This document shows, piece by piece, positions 47,042-56,194 of a stretch of DNA of 64,000 nucleotides (position 1 is its first letter; every line of letters starts with the position of its first letter). The position numbers were made by a program, and so were the translations under genes. The notes below the pieces were generated by a model. It did not search any database, was not told the DNA's origin, and saw only the letters and a program-made list of their open reading frames with translations. The stretch comes from an uncultured Rubrobacteraceae bacterium (GTDB taxonomy: Bacteria; Actinomycetota; Rubrobacteria; Rubrobacterales; Rubrobacteraceae). The DNA lies in NCBI GenBank assembly GCA_902806095.1, contig CADCVF010000036.1:41969-105968 (forward strand). Reading direction: 5' to 3'.

Positions 47042-47444
47042 AGCAGTTCGCGCACCGGCCGTGGAGTGTGATCTCGTGCCAGTCCGTTACGAAACCGGTC
47101 TCCCGCTCGACCTGCAGGGCCAGGTACTCCATCAGCTCCTCGTTGAACTCGATGACAGCGCCGCACTCACTGCAACGGGCGTGGTGGTGCACTCGCTCGG
47201 TCGTGAGCTCGTAGCGGGAGTAACCCTCGCCGAAGTCATCCTTGCGTACGATGCCGAGCTCGGTAAGCAGGTCGAGCGTACGGTACACCGTGGAGAGGCC
47301 AAGGTCGGGATGCTCGCCCTTGACCCGGTCGTAGATCTCCTCGGCCGAAAGGTGCCGCTCCCCCTCCAGTTCATGTACGATGATCCGCCGCTGGTTGGTT
47401 AGGCGGTAGCCCCTGTCTTTGAGTATCCGTTCGAAATCCAACAT
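47031..47444 (-). CDS. Fur-family transcriptional regulator
   Basis: MLDFERILKDRGYRLTNQRRIIVHELEGERHLSAEEIYDRVKGEHPDLGLSTVYRTLDLL; HHHARCSECGAVIEF, CANC metal site. Confidence 0.94.
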   Translation of the reverse strand: MLDFERILKDRGYRLTNQRRIIVHELEGERHLSAEEIYDRVKGEHPDLGLSTVYRTLDLLTELGIVRKDDFGEGYSRYELTTERVHHHARCSECGAVIEFNEELMEYLALQVERETGFVTDWHEITLHGRCANCSRR

Positions 47445-47536
47445 CAGCCACAGTCTATCCCTACCACCTAACAAGATCAAGAATCGATCTTATCTCGTCA
47501 CCTCCGACAGGTCTCGTTGATGCATCTATATAGAGA

Positions 47537-50101
47537 TCAGCCCCTGTCGGGCGCTTTCGGACCGGTGCCGAAGGTCGCCTTGCGTCCTCCTGGCCACCAG
47601 TTCCAATCGCCCAGGATGCGCATGGTGGCGGGAACGAGGAGGATGCGGATGATCGTCGCGTCTACGAAAACGGCCACGGCGAGACCGAGGCCCACGGCTT
47701 TGGTCAAGATGATCCCTGTGAACGCGAAAGCCCCAGTAACCACTATGATGATCGCGGCGGCCGAAGTAATGATACCTGCTGTCGCCACAAGACCCTTGGA
47801 GACGCTGGCGGTGTTGGAGTCGCCGTTCTCGTAGGCCTCCCTTATGCGGGAGAGCAGGAAGACCTCGTAGTCCATGGAGACCCCGAAGATGGTACAGAAC
47901 ATCAGTATAGGGAGCGTCGCGTCGACGAAGCCTAGAGGGGTGAAGTTGAGAAGGCCCGAGAGGTTGCCATCCTGGAAGACGAAGACCATAGCTCCGAAGC
48001 TGGCCGTGAGGCTCAGGATGTTTACGATGACGGCCTTCAGCGGGATGAAAACGGAGCGGAAGGTGATCAGCAGTACCAGGTAAGTCACCCCGATGACGAA
48101 GGCGGCGGCGAATGGCGCCTTGCCGTAGAGACTTGATATGAAGTCCTTCTGGCCGGCGGAGAGGCCGCCGACGAGGAAGCTCGTTCCATCAGGAGCCTCG
48201 ACGGCGCGCACGGCGTCGACCGCGCCGTAGGCCTCCTGCGTGTACGGGTTCGCCTCGGTTACCCCCCGCAGCAATGTTCGGTCTCCCGCCACGTAGGAGT
48301 CCAGCGTTGTCTGTAGATCCTCGGACCCTCTGGCCGCCGGCAGCTCCAGGAAGTTCGCAACACCCTCCGGCGTAACCTTACCGTCGGCCGAGATCCCCTC
48401 AGGCAGCCCTGGCACCTTGCGGTCCACTTCTTCGGCCAGGCGCCGCTCGACCTCATCCCTTATACGTACCTCAGAGGCGCGCACCTCGCTCTCCACCCGC
48501 GGCCGAATATCCGCCCGCAGCCGCTCCTCGGTCCCCGGCGGGACGGTGCCGTAGGTAGCCTTTATCTCAGAGAGTTGCTGGTTCACGGCCCTGTCAGTCT
48601 CGGTCTTCGTCTGCTCTTCGATCTGCCGCTGCACGAGCCCGTCCACCTCTTCTGCGGCCTCTTCCCGCGCCTGCTCGCGAGCGTTTGCAACACGCCTTGC
48701 ATAGTCCTCCGCCGCCGCTTCTCCGACGGTGTAGACGCTCTCGACACGGGAGACTCCGTCGGCACCGCCGATCCTTTCGCCGAGCTCTCTCGTGTCGGAG
48801 AGAGCACGAGCGCTGAGCGGGTCATCCTCGAAAGTGGCGACGATCTCCATCGGGTTGAGTGCGGAGTAGTCGAAGTTCCTCTTCAGGATGTCGTCACCGG
48901 CGCGAGACTCGTACTTCTGCGGCAAGACGGTCGCCTCAGGGATGCCGACCTTCATGTGGCCGACAGGGTAGAGCAGGATGCCGAGGATCGCGGCTGCGAG
49001 CAGGATCACGGTGAGAGGACGGCGCATTACGACCTCGGCGCTGCGGCTCCAGAAGGCCGTGCCAGCCCCGCCCCTGCGGCGCCGGATGGCGAGCCTGTTG
49101 ATCCGCTGTCCGAGAACACCAAGGAGGGCTGGGAGAAGCGTGAGCGCCGCAAGGACGGACACGAAGACAACCACAACACCGGCCACTCCGATCGAACGCA
49201 TGAACATGAAGGGGAAGAAAAGCAGGCCGGAGAGCCCGATCAGGACGGCCGTCCCCGAGAAGAAGATGGACCGTCCTGCGGTAGCCGCCGTACGAGGCAC
49301 CGCCTCCGCGGGCGGGTAGTGCTCGAGTTCCTCCCTGAAACGGCTAACGAAGAACAACGCGTAGTCTATCCCGAGCCCGAGACCTAGCATCGTCGAGAGC
49401 GTCAGCGTAAACACGGACATATCGTAGAAGCCTGTGACGAAGTAGAGCGTGGCGAGCGCCGTCAACACGCTCGCGCCCCCGATCAGAACGGGAACACCCG
49501 CGGCGACTAGCGTGCCGAAGGCGAAGATCAGTATGATCACGGCGAAAGGGAACGCGTATTTCTCGGCATCCTTCACGTCCTCGTTGCTGGCCTCCTCGAG
49601 GTCCTGGTAGACGGCCGGCGCCCCCGTTACGTAGGTATCGAGCTTGTCGGAACGGACCTTGCTCCTCACCGCTTCGACCACGTTGCGCGTCGCGTCGACA
49701 GAGACATCGGAGGTGACCACCGCGTAGGACTTCTTGCCATCCTCCGAGATAAAGCGAGAGTCTTTGGAGCGGGCGTAGGAGGCGACCTGGCGTACGTTGT
49801 CCAGCTTGCGTACGCCCGCGAGCGCATTCTCCTGGGCCTTCTGGAACTCTTCGCTGCGGGCCGGGATACCGTCGCCGGCAAAGACCACCGTCAAGGTCGC
49901 CGGAGAGAGGCCGAACTCGCCCGACATCAGATCCTGCACCCTCTCCGCCTCCGAGTTCGCGCCGTCGAACCCACCGCCCTTCAGTTTCCCCGAGAGCCCG
50001 GGGGCGAAGAACGAGCTCGAGATCAGGAGCAAACCCCAGATCAGCAATATGGCCCACCTGAAACGGTAGGCGAAGACGCCGATACTATGGAATACGCTCA
50101 C
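47537..50101 (-). CDS. MMPL/RND-superfamily transporter
   Basis: 12-TM pattern; GLGLGIDYALFFVSRFREEL; MFCTIFGVSMDYEVFLLSRIREAYENG; VDATIIRILLVPATMRILGDWNWW. Confidence 0.95.
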   Translation of the reverse strand: MSVFHSIGVFAYRFRWAILLIWGLLLISSSFFAPGLSGKLKGGGFDGANSEAERVQDLMSGEFGLSPATLTVVFAGDGIPARSEEFQKAQENALAGVRKLDNVRQVASYARSKDSRFISEDGKKSYAVVTSDVSVDATRNVVEAVRSKVRSDKLDTYVTGAPAVYQDLEEASNEDVKDAEKYAFPFAVIILIFAFGTLVAAGVPVLIGGASVLTALATLYFVTGFYDMSVFTLTLSTMLGLGLGIDYALFFVSRFREELEHYPPAEAVPRTAATAGRSIFFSGTAVLIGLSGLLFFPFMFMRSIGVAGVVVVFVSVLAALTLLPALLGVLGQRINRLAIRRRRGGAGTAFWSRSAEVVMRRPLTVILLAAAILGILLYPVGHMKVGIPEATVLPQKYESRAGDDILKRNFDYSALNPMEIVATFEDDPLSARALSDTRELGERIGGADGVSRVESVYTVGEAAAEDYARRVANAREQAREEAAEEVDGLVQRQIEEQTKTETDRAVNQQLSEIKATYGTVPPGTEERLRADIRPRVESEVRASEVRIRDEVERRLAEEVDRKVPGLPEGISADGKVTPEGVANFLELPAARGSEDLQTTLDSYVAGDRTLLRGVTEANPYTQEAYGAVDAVRAVEAPDGTSFLVGGLSAGQKDFISSLYGKAPFAAAFVIGVTYLVLLITFRSVFIPLKAVIVNILSLTASFGAMVFVFQDGNLSGLLNFTPLGFVDATLPILMFCTIFGVSMDYEVFLLSRIREAYENGDSNTASVSKGLVATAGIITSAAAIIIVVTGAFAFTGIILTKAVGLGLAVAVFVDATIIRILLVPATMRILGDWNWWPGGRKATFGTGPKAPDRG

Positions 50102-50178
50102 CCTAGCGGATGACCTTCTCTAAACGCCGGTCTCATCGGCGATATGGTACTCGACCCTAGTAGGAGCGTTGTGTTCGA

Positions 50179-51363
50179 TTACACGGACTCGTACGCCCTC
50201 ATCCCGCGTGGCAGGGTCAGGGCGAGGAGGAGGCCGGCCGCAGGTAAGACGGCTATAACTAGCATGGTGAAGGAGAGACCGGCGTTGTCAGCGACGAGAC
50301 CGAGTATCGGTGCCCCGACACCACCGAGGCCGATGGAGAGCCCCATTGTGATACCGGCCGCGAGCCCAATGCGTCCTGGCAGGTACTCCTGACCCATAAC
50401 GACGGTAATCCCGAACGTCCCAACGGTAGCCGCCCCGACGAGGACGAGCAGCGCCATGCCGACGAACGGACCGGCGAGCGTAAAGCAGAATACCAGGGGC
50501 GGAAGTACTAGCATAGAGGCTACGAGTACCGTGCGCCTGCCGAACCTGTCTGCGAGGGGACCCATAGTCAGGGTTCCCGCCGCCCCACCGAAGAGCATCA
50601 GCGTTAGGGCCGTGTTCCCGAACGCCGGCGACATGTCGAGCACACGCTCGTAGTAAGAAGCGACGAAGGCCACGAGCCCGAAGTAGACGAAGGACCGCAC
50701 CGTGACTACCCCGATCATACGCACAAAGGGTCCCCAGTATTCTGGCGCAGCCACCACCCCCTCCCCCTCGCTCTCGACCACCTCGGGTTTGAACCCGAGC
50801 ATCCGCGGCAGTTCGTGGAACAGCACGGCGGCCATCACGACGGCTGGCAGCGCGAGAAACAGGGCTCCTGGCAGACCGAAAAGGAGGACCAGGGGCGTGG
50901 TCAGCGCGGGGCCGAGTGCGAAGCCGGCGTTACCGCCCACGGAGAAGAAGCTCATCCCGCGCGCCCGGCCCGACCCGGAGACGTAGTTGGCGAACCTCGC
51001 CGCCTCGGGGTGGAACGCCGCCACCCCGATACCGCTCAGGACGACGCAGAGCAGGATCATGGGATAGCTCGGTGCCACGCCGACGAGCGCCATTGCGCAC
51101 CCCGCGAGCAACACCCCGAGCGGCATGAGGGCGGGTACTGGCCGCCTGTCCGAGAAGATGCCGAACAAAGGCTGCACGATCGACGAGCTCACAGTCGCGG
51201 CGAACAAGAGAGATCCGGCCGCGGCCAGGGAGATGCCCCGCTCCGAGATCAGGAAAGGCAAGAGCGCCGCCACGGCACCCTGGTTCAGATCCGTGAACAG
51301 GTGACCCGCCGACAGCCCGGCCATGGCCCGCCGGTCGACGCCTTTGTTGGGGATCTCGCTCAA
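50179..51363 (-). CDS. MFS transporter, fosmidomycin-resistance (Fsr)-like
   Basis: 12-TM; GHLFTDLNQGAVAALLPFLISERGISLAAAGSLLFAATVSSSIVQPLFGIFSDRRPVPALMP; GIGVAAFHPEAARFANYVSGSGRARGMSFFSVGGNAGFALGP. Confidence 0.9.
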   Translation of the reverse strand: MSEIPNKGVDRRAMAGLSAGHLFTDLNQGAVAALLPFLISERGISLAAAGSLLFAATVSSSIVQPLFGIFSDRRPVPALMPLGVLLAGCAMALVGVAPSYPMILLCVVLSGIGVAAFHPEAARFANYVSGSGRARGMSFFSVGGNAGFALGPALTTPLVLLFGLPGALFLALPAVVMAAVLFHELPRMLGFKPEVVESEGEGVVAAPEYWGPFVRMIGVVTVRSFVYFGLVAFVASYYERVLDMSPAFGNTALTLMLFGGAAGTLTMGPLADRFGRRTVLVASMLVLPPLVFCFTLAGPFVGMALLVLVGAATVGTFGITVVMGQEYLPGRIGLAAGITMGLSIGLGGVGAPILGLVADNAGLSFTMLVIAVLPAAGLLLALTLPRGMRAYESV

Positions 51364-51405
51364 TACGGAGTCCTTCTCGAACTGCGGCCTTCGCCGAAAA
51401 TCCTA

Positions 51406-53100
51406 TCAGCCTTCTGAGATCTCGTATGGCGCGAGCGCCAAAAAGCCGCCGGCGCGAAGCTCTGAGAGCGCAAGCCACATCTCCCCTATCGCGTCCACAG
51501 CGCTCTGCGCTGGCTCTCCGGGGGAGGGGCGACCGCTCCTTGGTGGGTTTATCTTCTTCAGCACCCCTGGTACGTCCCGCTCTATGCCGCCGAGCTCCCT
51601 CGCCTTGCGCAGCGCTTCCCTGAAACCGCCGGTCTCGTCTACGAGCCCAAGATCCAACGCCTCCGCACCCGTCCACACCCTTCCTCCGGCGATGCCTTCG
51701 AGGCCGAGAAGCTCCATTCCGCGCCCCCGCGCGACACGATCCTTGAACTCGGCGTAGATGCGTCCGATCTGGCCTTCGATCACCCGCAGCTCGTCAGGGC
51801 TTGGACGTCGGCTCGGGTCGAGAAGACCGGCACGCGCCCCGCGCTCTAGTGCGACGGGGTTGATGCCCAGCTTTTCGTAGAGTCCGAGCGCGATCGGACG
51901 GATGGCCAGCACGCCTATAGAACCCGTGAGCGTGCCGCGGCGCGCGACGACGTGGCTCGCCGCCGCCGAGACGTAGTAGCCGCCCGAGGCGGCCGCATTT
52001 CCCATAAAGACGACGACCGGTTTCTTGGCGCCGATGCGCTCGACCTCGCGCCAGATCAGATCCGAAGCCAGCGCGTCGCCGCCGGGTGAGTCGACATAAA
52101 ACAGCACGGCGGCGATCCTCCGGCTCTTCTCAGCCACCCGCAGCGCGGCGACTACGGTGTCGCTCCCCGCCTGCTCCCTTCCCAAGAAAGGCAGCGGGAC
52201 GGGCAGTCTCCTGCTCCTACCCCGCACTATGGCCCCCGAAAGGGTGACGAGCGCGACGTTTCTTCGGGACCGCCTCCTGTAAGGCATACGCAGGGACCCT
52301 TGGGCCCGGCCCAACTCGGCTAGGGTGACCCGCCGTTCTCCCGACCCGAGCCTCCCTGGCAACCCGTCCTCGTAACAGACGCCGTCGAGCAGGCCTTCCG
52401 AGAAGGCTTCCTCAGCGCCATAAGGGGCCAGATCTATCCTGGCGCGCACCTCTTCGCGGGAAAGGCCCCTGCCTTCGGAGATCGCATCGACAACCTCCTC
52501 GAAGCGGCGGTCGAGGAGACGCCCGGCCTGCTCGCGGGACTCGCGGGAGAAGTCGTCTCTGACGAATCGTTCGCCTGCGGACTTGTAAGGCGAGACGGCG
52601 ACGACCTCGACTTCGAGGCCGACGTTGTCGAGGGCTCCTTTGAGGAAATCTACCCTGGCGCGGATACCAACGACGTTCAGATCGGCGAGGGGTGTGGCCA
52701 GGATCTCGTCCGCCGCGCACGCGAGGTAGTAGGAGCGTATGTCTGCGGGGTCCGCAAAATAGGCCACGACCCGGCCGCCGCGCGACCGGAAAGCGAGGAT
52801 CTCGCGGCGTAACTCCTCGATGGCGGCCCACCCGGCATCGAGGTTCTTGATGCGCAGGACGACGCCGCACGGACGCCCATCGGCGGCTATGCGGTCGAGC
52901 CACAGGCGCAGCCTCTCCATCGTCGGCGGGCTCGGGCCAGGAGACAGACGGCGCCTGAGGAAGCCAACAGGCGTCTCGAACTCGGCCAGAGGGCCCCAAA
53001 CCTCGATCCAGACGTACTCCGGTAGCCTGCCGAGTAGACGCGCGCGGGCGTTGCGAAGCAGGCGCCAGAGGTTCACCAGGGCGTCGGTAAGAGGCGACAT
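51406..53100 (-). CDS. sppA: Signal peptide peptidase SppA-type S49 protease
   Basis: IAAVLFYVDSPGGDALASDLIWREVERI; VVFMGNAAASGGYYVSAAASHVVARRGTLTGSIGVLA; KAGERF-like SAGERFVRDDFSRESR. Confidence 0.93.
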   Translation of the reverse strand: MSPLTDALVNLWRLLRNARARLLGRLPEYVWIEVWGPLAEFETPVGFLRRRLSPGPSPPTMERLRLWLDRIAADGRPCGVVLRIKNLDAGWAAIEELRREILAFRSRGGRVVAYFADPADIRSYYLACAADEILATPLADLNVVGIRARVDFLKGALDNVGLEVEVVAVSPYKSAGERFVRDDFSRESREQAGRLLDRRFEEVVDAISEGRGLSREEVRARIDLAPYGAEEAFSEGLLDGVCYEDGLPGRLGSGERRVTLAELGRAQGSLRMPYRRRSRRNVALVTLSGAIVRGRSRRLPVPLPFLGREQAGSDTVVAALRVAEKSRRIAAVLFYVDSPGGDALASDLIWREVERIGAKKPVVVFMGNAAASGGYYVSAAASHVVARRGTLTGSIGVLAIRPIALGLYEKLGINPVALERGARAGLLDPSRRPSPDELRVIEGQIGRIYAEFKDRVARGRGMELLGLEGIAGGRVWTGAEALDLGLVDETGGFREALRKARELGGIERDVPGVLKKINPPRSGRPSPGEPAQSAVDAIGEMWLALSELRAGGFLALAPYEISEG

Positions 53101-53160
53101 CTGGAGGCTATAGTACACCGCAGCACGAAAAAAGCCGTATGATAGACTCTAAAAACAGGA

Positions 53161-53625
53161 ATGGTTACTGATCACCAGACGGCGCAGAAGGATACCTCAG
53201 GCGTGTTCGTACCCGACATCAGAGAGAAGCTACGCGGGTCCGGCTACACCCTAACCTCCCAGCGCAGGGCCGTTCTCGAGGCCCTCCTAAGGGCGAAGGG
53301 ACACCCTTCGGCCGAGGACGTATACCTGATCGTCAAGCGTGAGAACCCGCGCGTGGCTCTGGGTACGGTCTACCAGGCGCTCTCCGTACTGGAAGAGGTC
53401 GGCGTTATCGGCTCCAAGCACTGGGCCGAGTCACCAACGCGCTATGACCTCAACGTCGAGCCGCACCTGGACATCAGGTGCATCCGTTGCGGCGAGGTCT
53501 CCGAGGTCCCCGGCGTCGCACTCGGCGCCGTGGAAGAACAGATTCGCGACAATACACCTTACAGGGTCACCCACTCCGCCATGGTCGTCGAGGGCCTGTG
53601 CCCAGCCTGCCTGGACGGCGAGTAA
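53161..53625 (+). CDS. Fur-family regulator (PerR-like)
   Basis: GYTLTSQRRAVLEALLRAKGHPSAEDVYLIVKRENPRVALGTVYQALSVLEEVGVI; HLDIRCIRCGEV; CPACLDG. Confidence 0.94.
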   Translation: MVTDHQTAQKDTSGVFVPDIREKLRGSGYTLTSQRRAVLEALLRAKGHPSAEDVYLIVKRENPRVALGTVYQALSVLEEVGVIGSKHWAESPTRYDLNVEPHLDIRCIRCGEVSEVPGVALGAVEEQIRDNTPYRVTHSAMVVEGLCPACLDGE

Positions 53626-53704
53626 GAGGGGTCTTTACCGCGGGCTTGCCAGGAGTTACCCTTTCGACCAATGTGACGTTGTGGGTAACACAGGAGAGGC
53701 GATC

Positions 53705-55531
53705 ATGAGCGAGGATCCCAGGGATGAGGCGGCCGCGCTCGCTGAGGGCATGGAGGCCGCCAGCGCCCTGATCGAAAACCTCGAGCAAGAGGTGGCTGAC
53801 CTCAGGAACGACGTGGACCAGGCGGTCGTGGCGCTGAAGGCCGCGCAGGAGGAGGTCTCCTCCCGGGCCGGCGCGCTCGAGGAGAAAGAGCGGGCCCGCG
53901 GCGAGGCCGAGGACCTAAGGGCAGAGATCTCCGACCTCAAACAGCGGCACTCCGACGAGCAGCTCCGCCTCAGCAACGAGCACATAAACGAGCTCGCAGA
54001 GGTACGCCGCACGCTCGAGGAGCAGCGACGCACCGACGTTGACGCGGCCTCCTCGGGGACTCGCCTCGACACCATCAAGGAGGAGTTCAGGCGCGAGCGC
54101 GAAGCCCTGGAGGCACGTTACAGGGAGGAGATCGAAGCCCTCAAAAACGCCTCCGAGCATTGGGAGGAGCAGCTAAGGACGTCTTACCAGGAACAGGAGG
54201 CGCGCCACGCGGCCGAGCTCGAATCGGCCCGCAGTGAGGCAGCCGAAAGGGATACCATCCTCGAGCGTTCCCTCAGTAAAGACTTCGAAAGGAGGCTGGC
54301 CGAGGAGCGGATCGCTGCAGACGATCGTCAGACGGCGGCCGTTCAGGCCCTGAGGAGCGCGGCGGCAGAGAGGGAGTTGGAACTCCAGAAAGAATACAGG
54401 GACGTCACAGGGACGCAGCAAAGGGAGATAGATGCGCTGCAGGAGGAGCTCGATGAGGCCCGCCGAAGCTCGCAGGAATGGCGCAAAGAGGAGCTGCGGC
54501 GGGTCAAGGCGCTCGCCGAGGGGCGTGAGAACGACCTGAGGAAGACCCACGCGACCAGGCTCGCCGAGGCGAAAGAGTCGGCAGACCGTAGGGTCGCGGC
54601 CATCCAGGCTCAGAGAGAGGCGGACAACAGGGCGCTCAGGACGCGCCACGAGGAGGAGCGTGCGCGCCTGCGACGTGAGCACCAGGAGCAGCTCGCGGCC
54701 GAGGACGAGCGCAGGAAGTCTGAGACGTGGGCACTCGAGGAGCGGTTGAGGGAAGCCGCACTCCAGCGCGAGACCGAATTGCGCGCCTACACGGCCCGCC
54801 TGAAGGAACTCGAGGCAGCCAGGCTAGCCCGGAAGTCCTCCTCACAAGAGGATCTGGAGCGGGTGGTAGAGCGTTTCGGGGTGGAGATCTCCGACTTCGA
54901 GAACCGCGTCACCGAGCTGGAAGGGGCCCTGAAAGAGTCCGAGGCACACAGGAACGAGCTAGAGGCCCTACTAGGGTCGATCCGCGCCGGTGGTGAGGAG
55001 TCGTCCGGAATCACAGCCAGTCCCGACGACGACACTGCGGACCCAGAGCCGAGAGCGCGGCTGGAGGACGTCGAGGCACAGAACATACTGGCCGAGGAGA
55101 AGGTCGAAGACCTGCAGGCAAGGCTCTCTGAGGCGAGAGAAGAGAGCCGGCGCAACGCCGAAAAGCTACAAAGAGCCCTGGAACGCCTCGACCGTCTCTC
55201 CGACCCGGCACGCCGGCTGAGGGAGGGCATAGCGCTGTTCAACCACAGCGAGCACGCGAGGACCGTAGCTTCCATCTCGAAGGCCTTCGGCCTCCCCAGG
55301 GTCCACGCAGCCCTCGACGACTCAGCCCCCGGCAAACCAACTCTGACGTTTCTCTGGGGCGATATGGCCTGGCGCCGCTACGTCTCCGACCCGACGGAGG
55401 GGGTCGAGGAACCCAGGGTCTACCTCGAGGGTACTGGCGAAGACCCGGCCGAGATCGAAGCGTCGAGTCGTCAGCCCAACGCCAGGATGGACTCGCGGGG
55501 CCGGTTGATGATCGGCGTCCAGGCCCGCTGA
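53705..55531 (+). CDS. Long coiled-coil protein with C-terminal globular domain
   Basis: About 500 residues of E/R/A heptad-rich sequence, then REGIALFNHSEHARTVASISKAFGLPRVHAALDDSAPGKPTLTFLWGDMAWRRYVSD; ATG at 53705 preferred over tracked ORF start. Confidence 0.85.
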   Translation: MSEDPRDEAAALAEGMEAASALIENLEQEVADLRNDVDQAVVALKAAQEEVSSRAGALEEKERARGEAEDLRAEISDLKQRHSDEQLRLSNEHINELAEVRRTLEEQRRTDVDAASSGTRLDTIKEEFRREREALEARYREEIEALKNASEHWEEQLRTSYQEQEARHAAELESARSEAAERDTILERSLSKDFERRLAEERIAADDRQTAAVQALRSAAAERELELQKEYRDVTGTQQREIDALQEELDEARRSSQEWRKEELRRVKALAEGRENDLRKTHATRLAEAKESADRRVAAIQAQREADNRALRTRHEEERARLRREHQEQLAAEDERRKSETWALEERLREAALQRETELRAYTARLKELEAARLARKSSSQEDLERVVERFGVEISDFENRVTELEGALKESEAHRNELEALLGSIRAGGEESSGITASPDDDTADPEPRARLEDVEAQNILAEEKVEDLQARLSEAREESRRNAEKLQRALERLDRLSDPARRLREGIALFNHSEHARTVASISKAFGLPRVHAALDDSAPGKPTLTFLWGDMAWRRYVSDPTEGVEEPRVYLEGTGEDPAEIEASSRQPNARMDSRGRLMIGVQAR

Positions 55532-55532
55532 A

Positions 55533-55568
55533 GCGGGATGAGGAAGGGCAAACCCTTCCTCATCCCGC
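55533..55568. terminator. Perfect 16-bp-stem terminator-like hairpin
   Basis: gcgggatgaggaaggg-caaa-cccttcctcatcccgc directly after the coiled-coil gene stop. Confidence 0.85.
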
Positions 55569-55576
55569 GCATTTGA

Positions 55577-55654
55577 GCATTTCAGCACGCTCAGGCTTCG
55601 CCTTCGCTTCTCAGCAAATCAGCAAAAAGAAGAAGCTGAAGTGCTGAAGTGCTA
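55577..55654 (-). repeat. GCTGA-frame hairpin repeat, unit 8 plus inverted linker
   Basis: Minus: GCTGATTTGCTGAGAAGC-GAAGGCGAAGCCTGA-GCGTGCTGAAATGC; gaagctgaagtgctgaagtgct on + at 55632-55653 abuts the next minus-strand stop. Confidence 0.88.
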
Positions 55655-56095
55655 TCGTCGGTGCCGCGCGACCTTCTGGTTGTGGGCATAAAGCGTCTCG
55701 CCGCGGTGGGCTCCTATGTAAGAGGCCACGCCCGAGACGACGAGGAAGACGCCTACGAGCCCCGCGGCCACGGCGCCATCGACGCCTGGCAGGAAACCTC
55801 TGCCAAGAACGAGGTTGAGCACCAGCGAAAGAACGAAGGCCACGGGGACGACCAGTACCCCGTGCAGACGATGCCTGAAAGGCGCCTTGTAGCTGGCGGC
55901 CATCCCACCGAAGTAGAACGCGAAGGCGGCAGCAAAGACGAGCAAGACGAGTGGGAGGGCGGCTGGGCCCGTGCGCTCGAGGCCGAAGAAACGTGTGAGA
56001 ATCGGCGCGAATATCCCCTGCGCCACGAGTAGACCGAGCGCGAGCGCCAGCAGCAGCCCGATCCCAACGGCCATGATGCTTCTCATAAGAGCCAT
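55652..56095 (-). CDS. Hypothetical multi-TM membrane protein
   Basis: MALMRSIMAVGIGLLLALALGLLVAQGIFAPIL...; four TM helices. Confidence 0.75.
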   Translation of the reverse strand: MALMRSIMAVGIGLLLALALGLLVAQGIFAPILTRFFGLERTGPAALPLVLLVFAAAFAFYFGGMAASYKAPFRHRLHGVLVVPVAFVLSLVLNLVLGRGFLPGVDGAVAAGLVGVFLVVSGVASYIGAHRGETLYAHNQKVARHRR

Positions 56096-56194
56096 TCTAG
56101 CAGTCCTCCCAGTTCTCCAGGGTGGCCGGGTTCACGGCTGCGCCCCGCCCATCGAGCTTGTGGGACGCATGGTTGCGTAGTACCCTCTTGCCTC

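Noticed and set aside
53339-55531. 730-aa ORF start for the coiled-coil protein
   Set aside because: First 122 codons overlap the PerR-like gene in another frame; ATG at 53705 with the preceding Fur stop is the sensible start.
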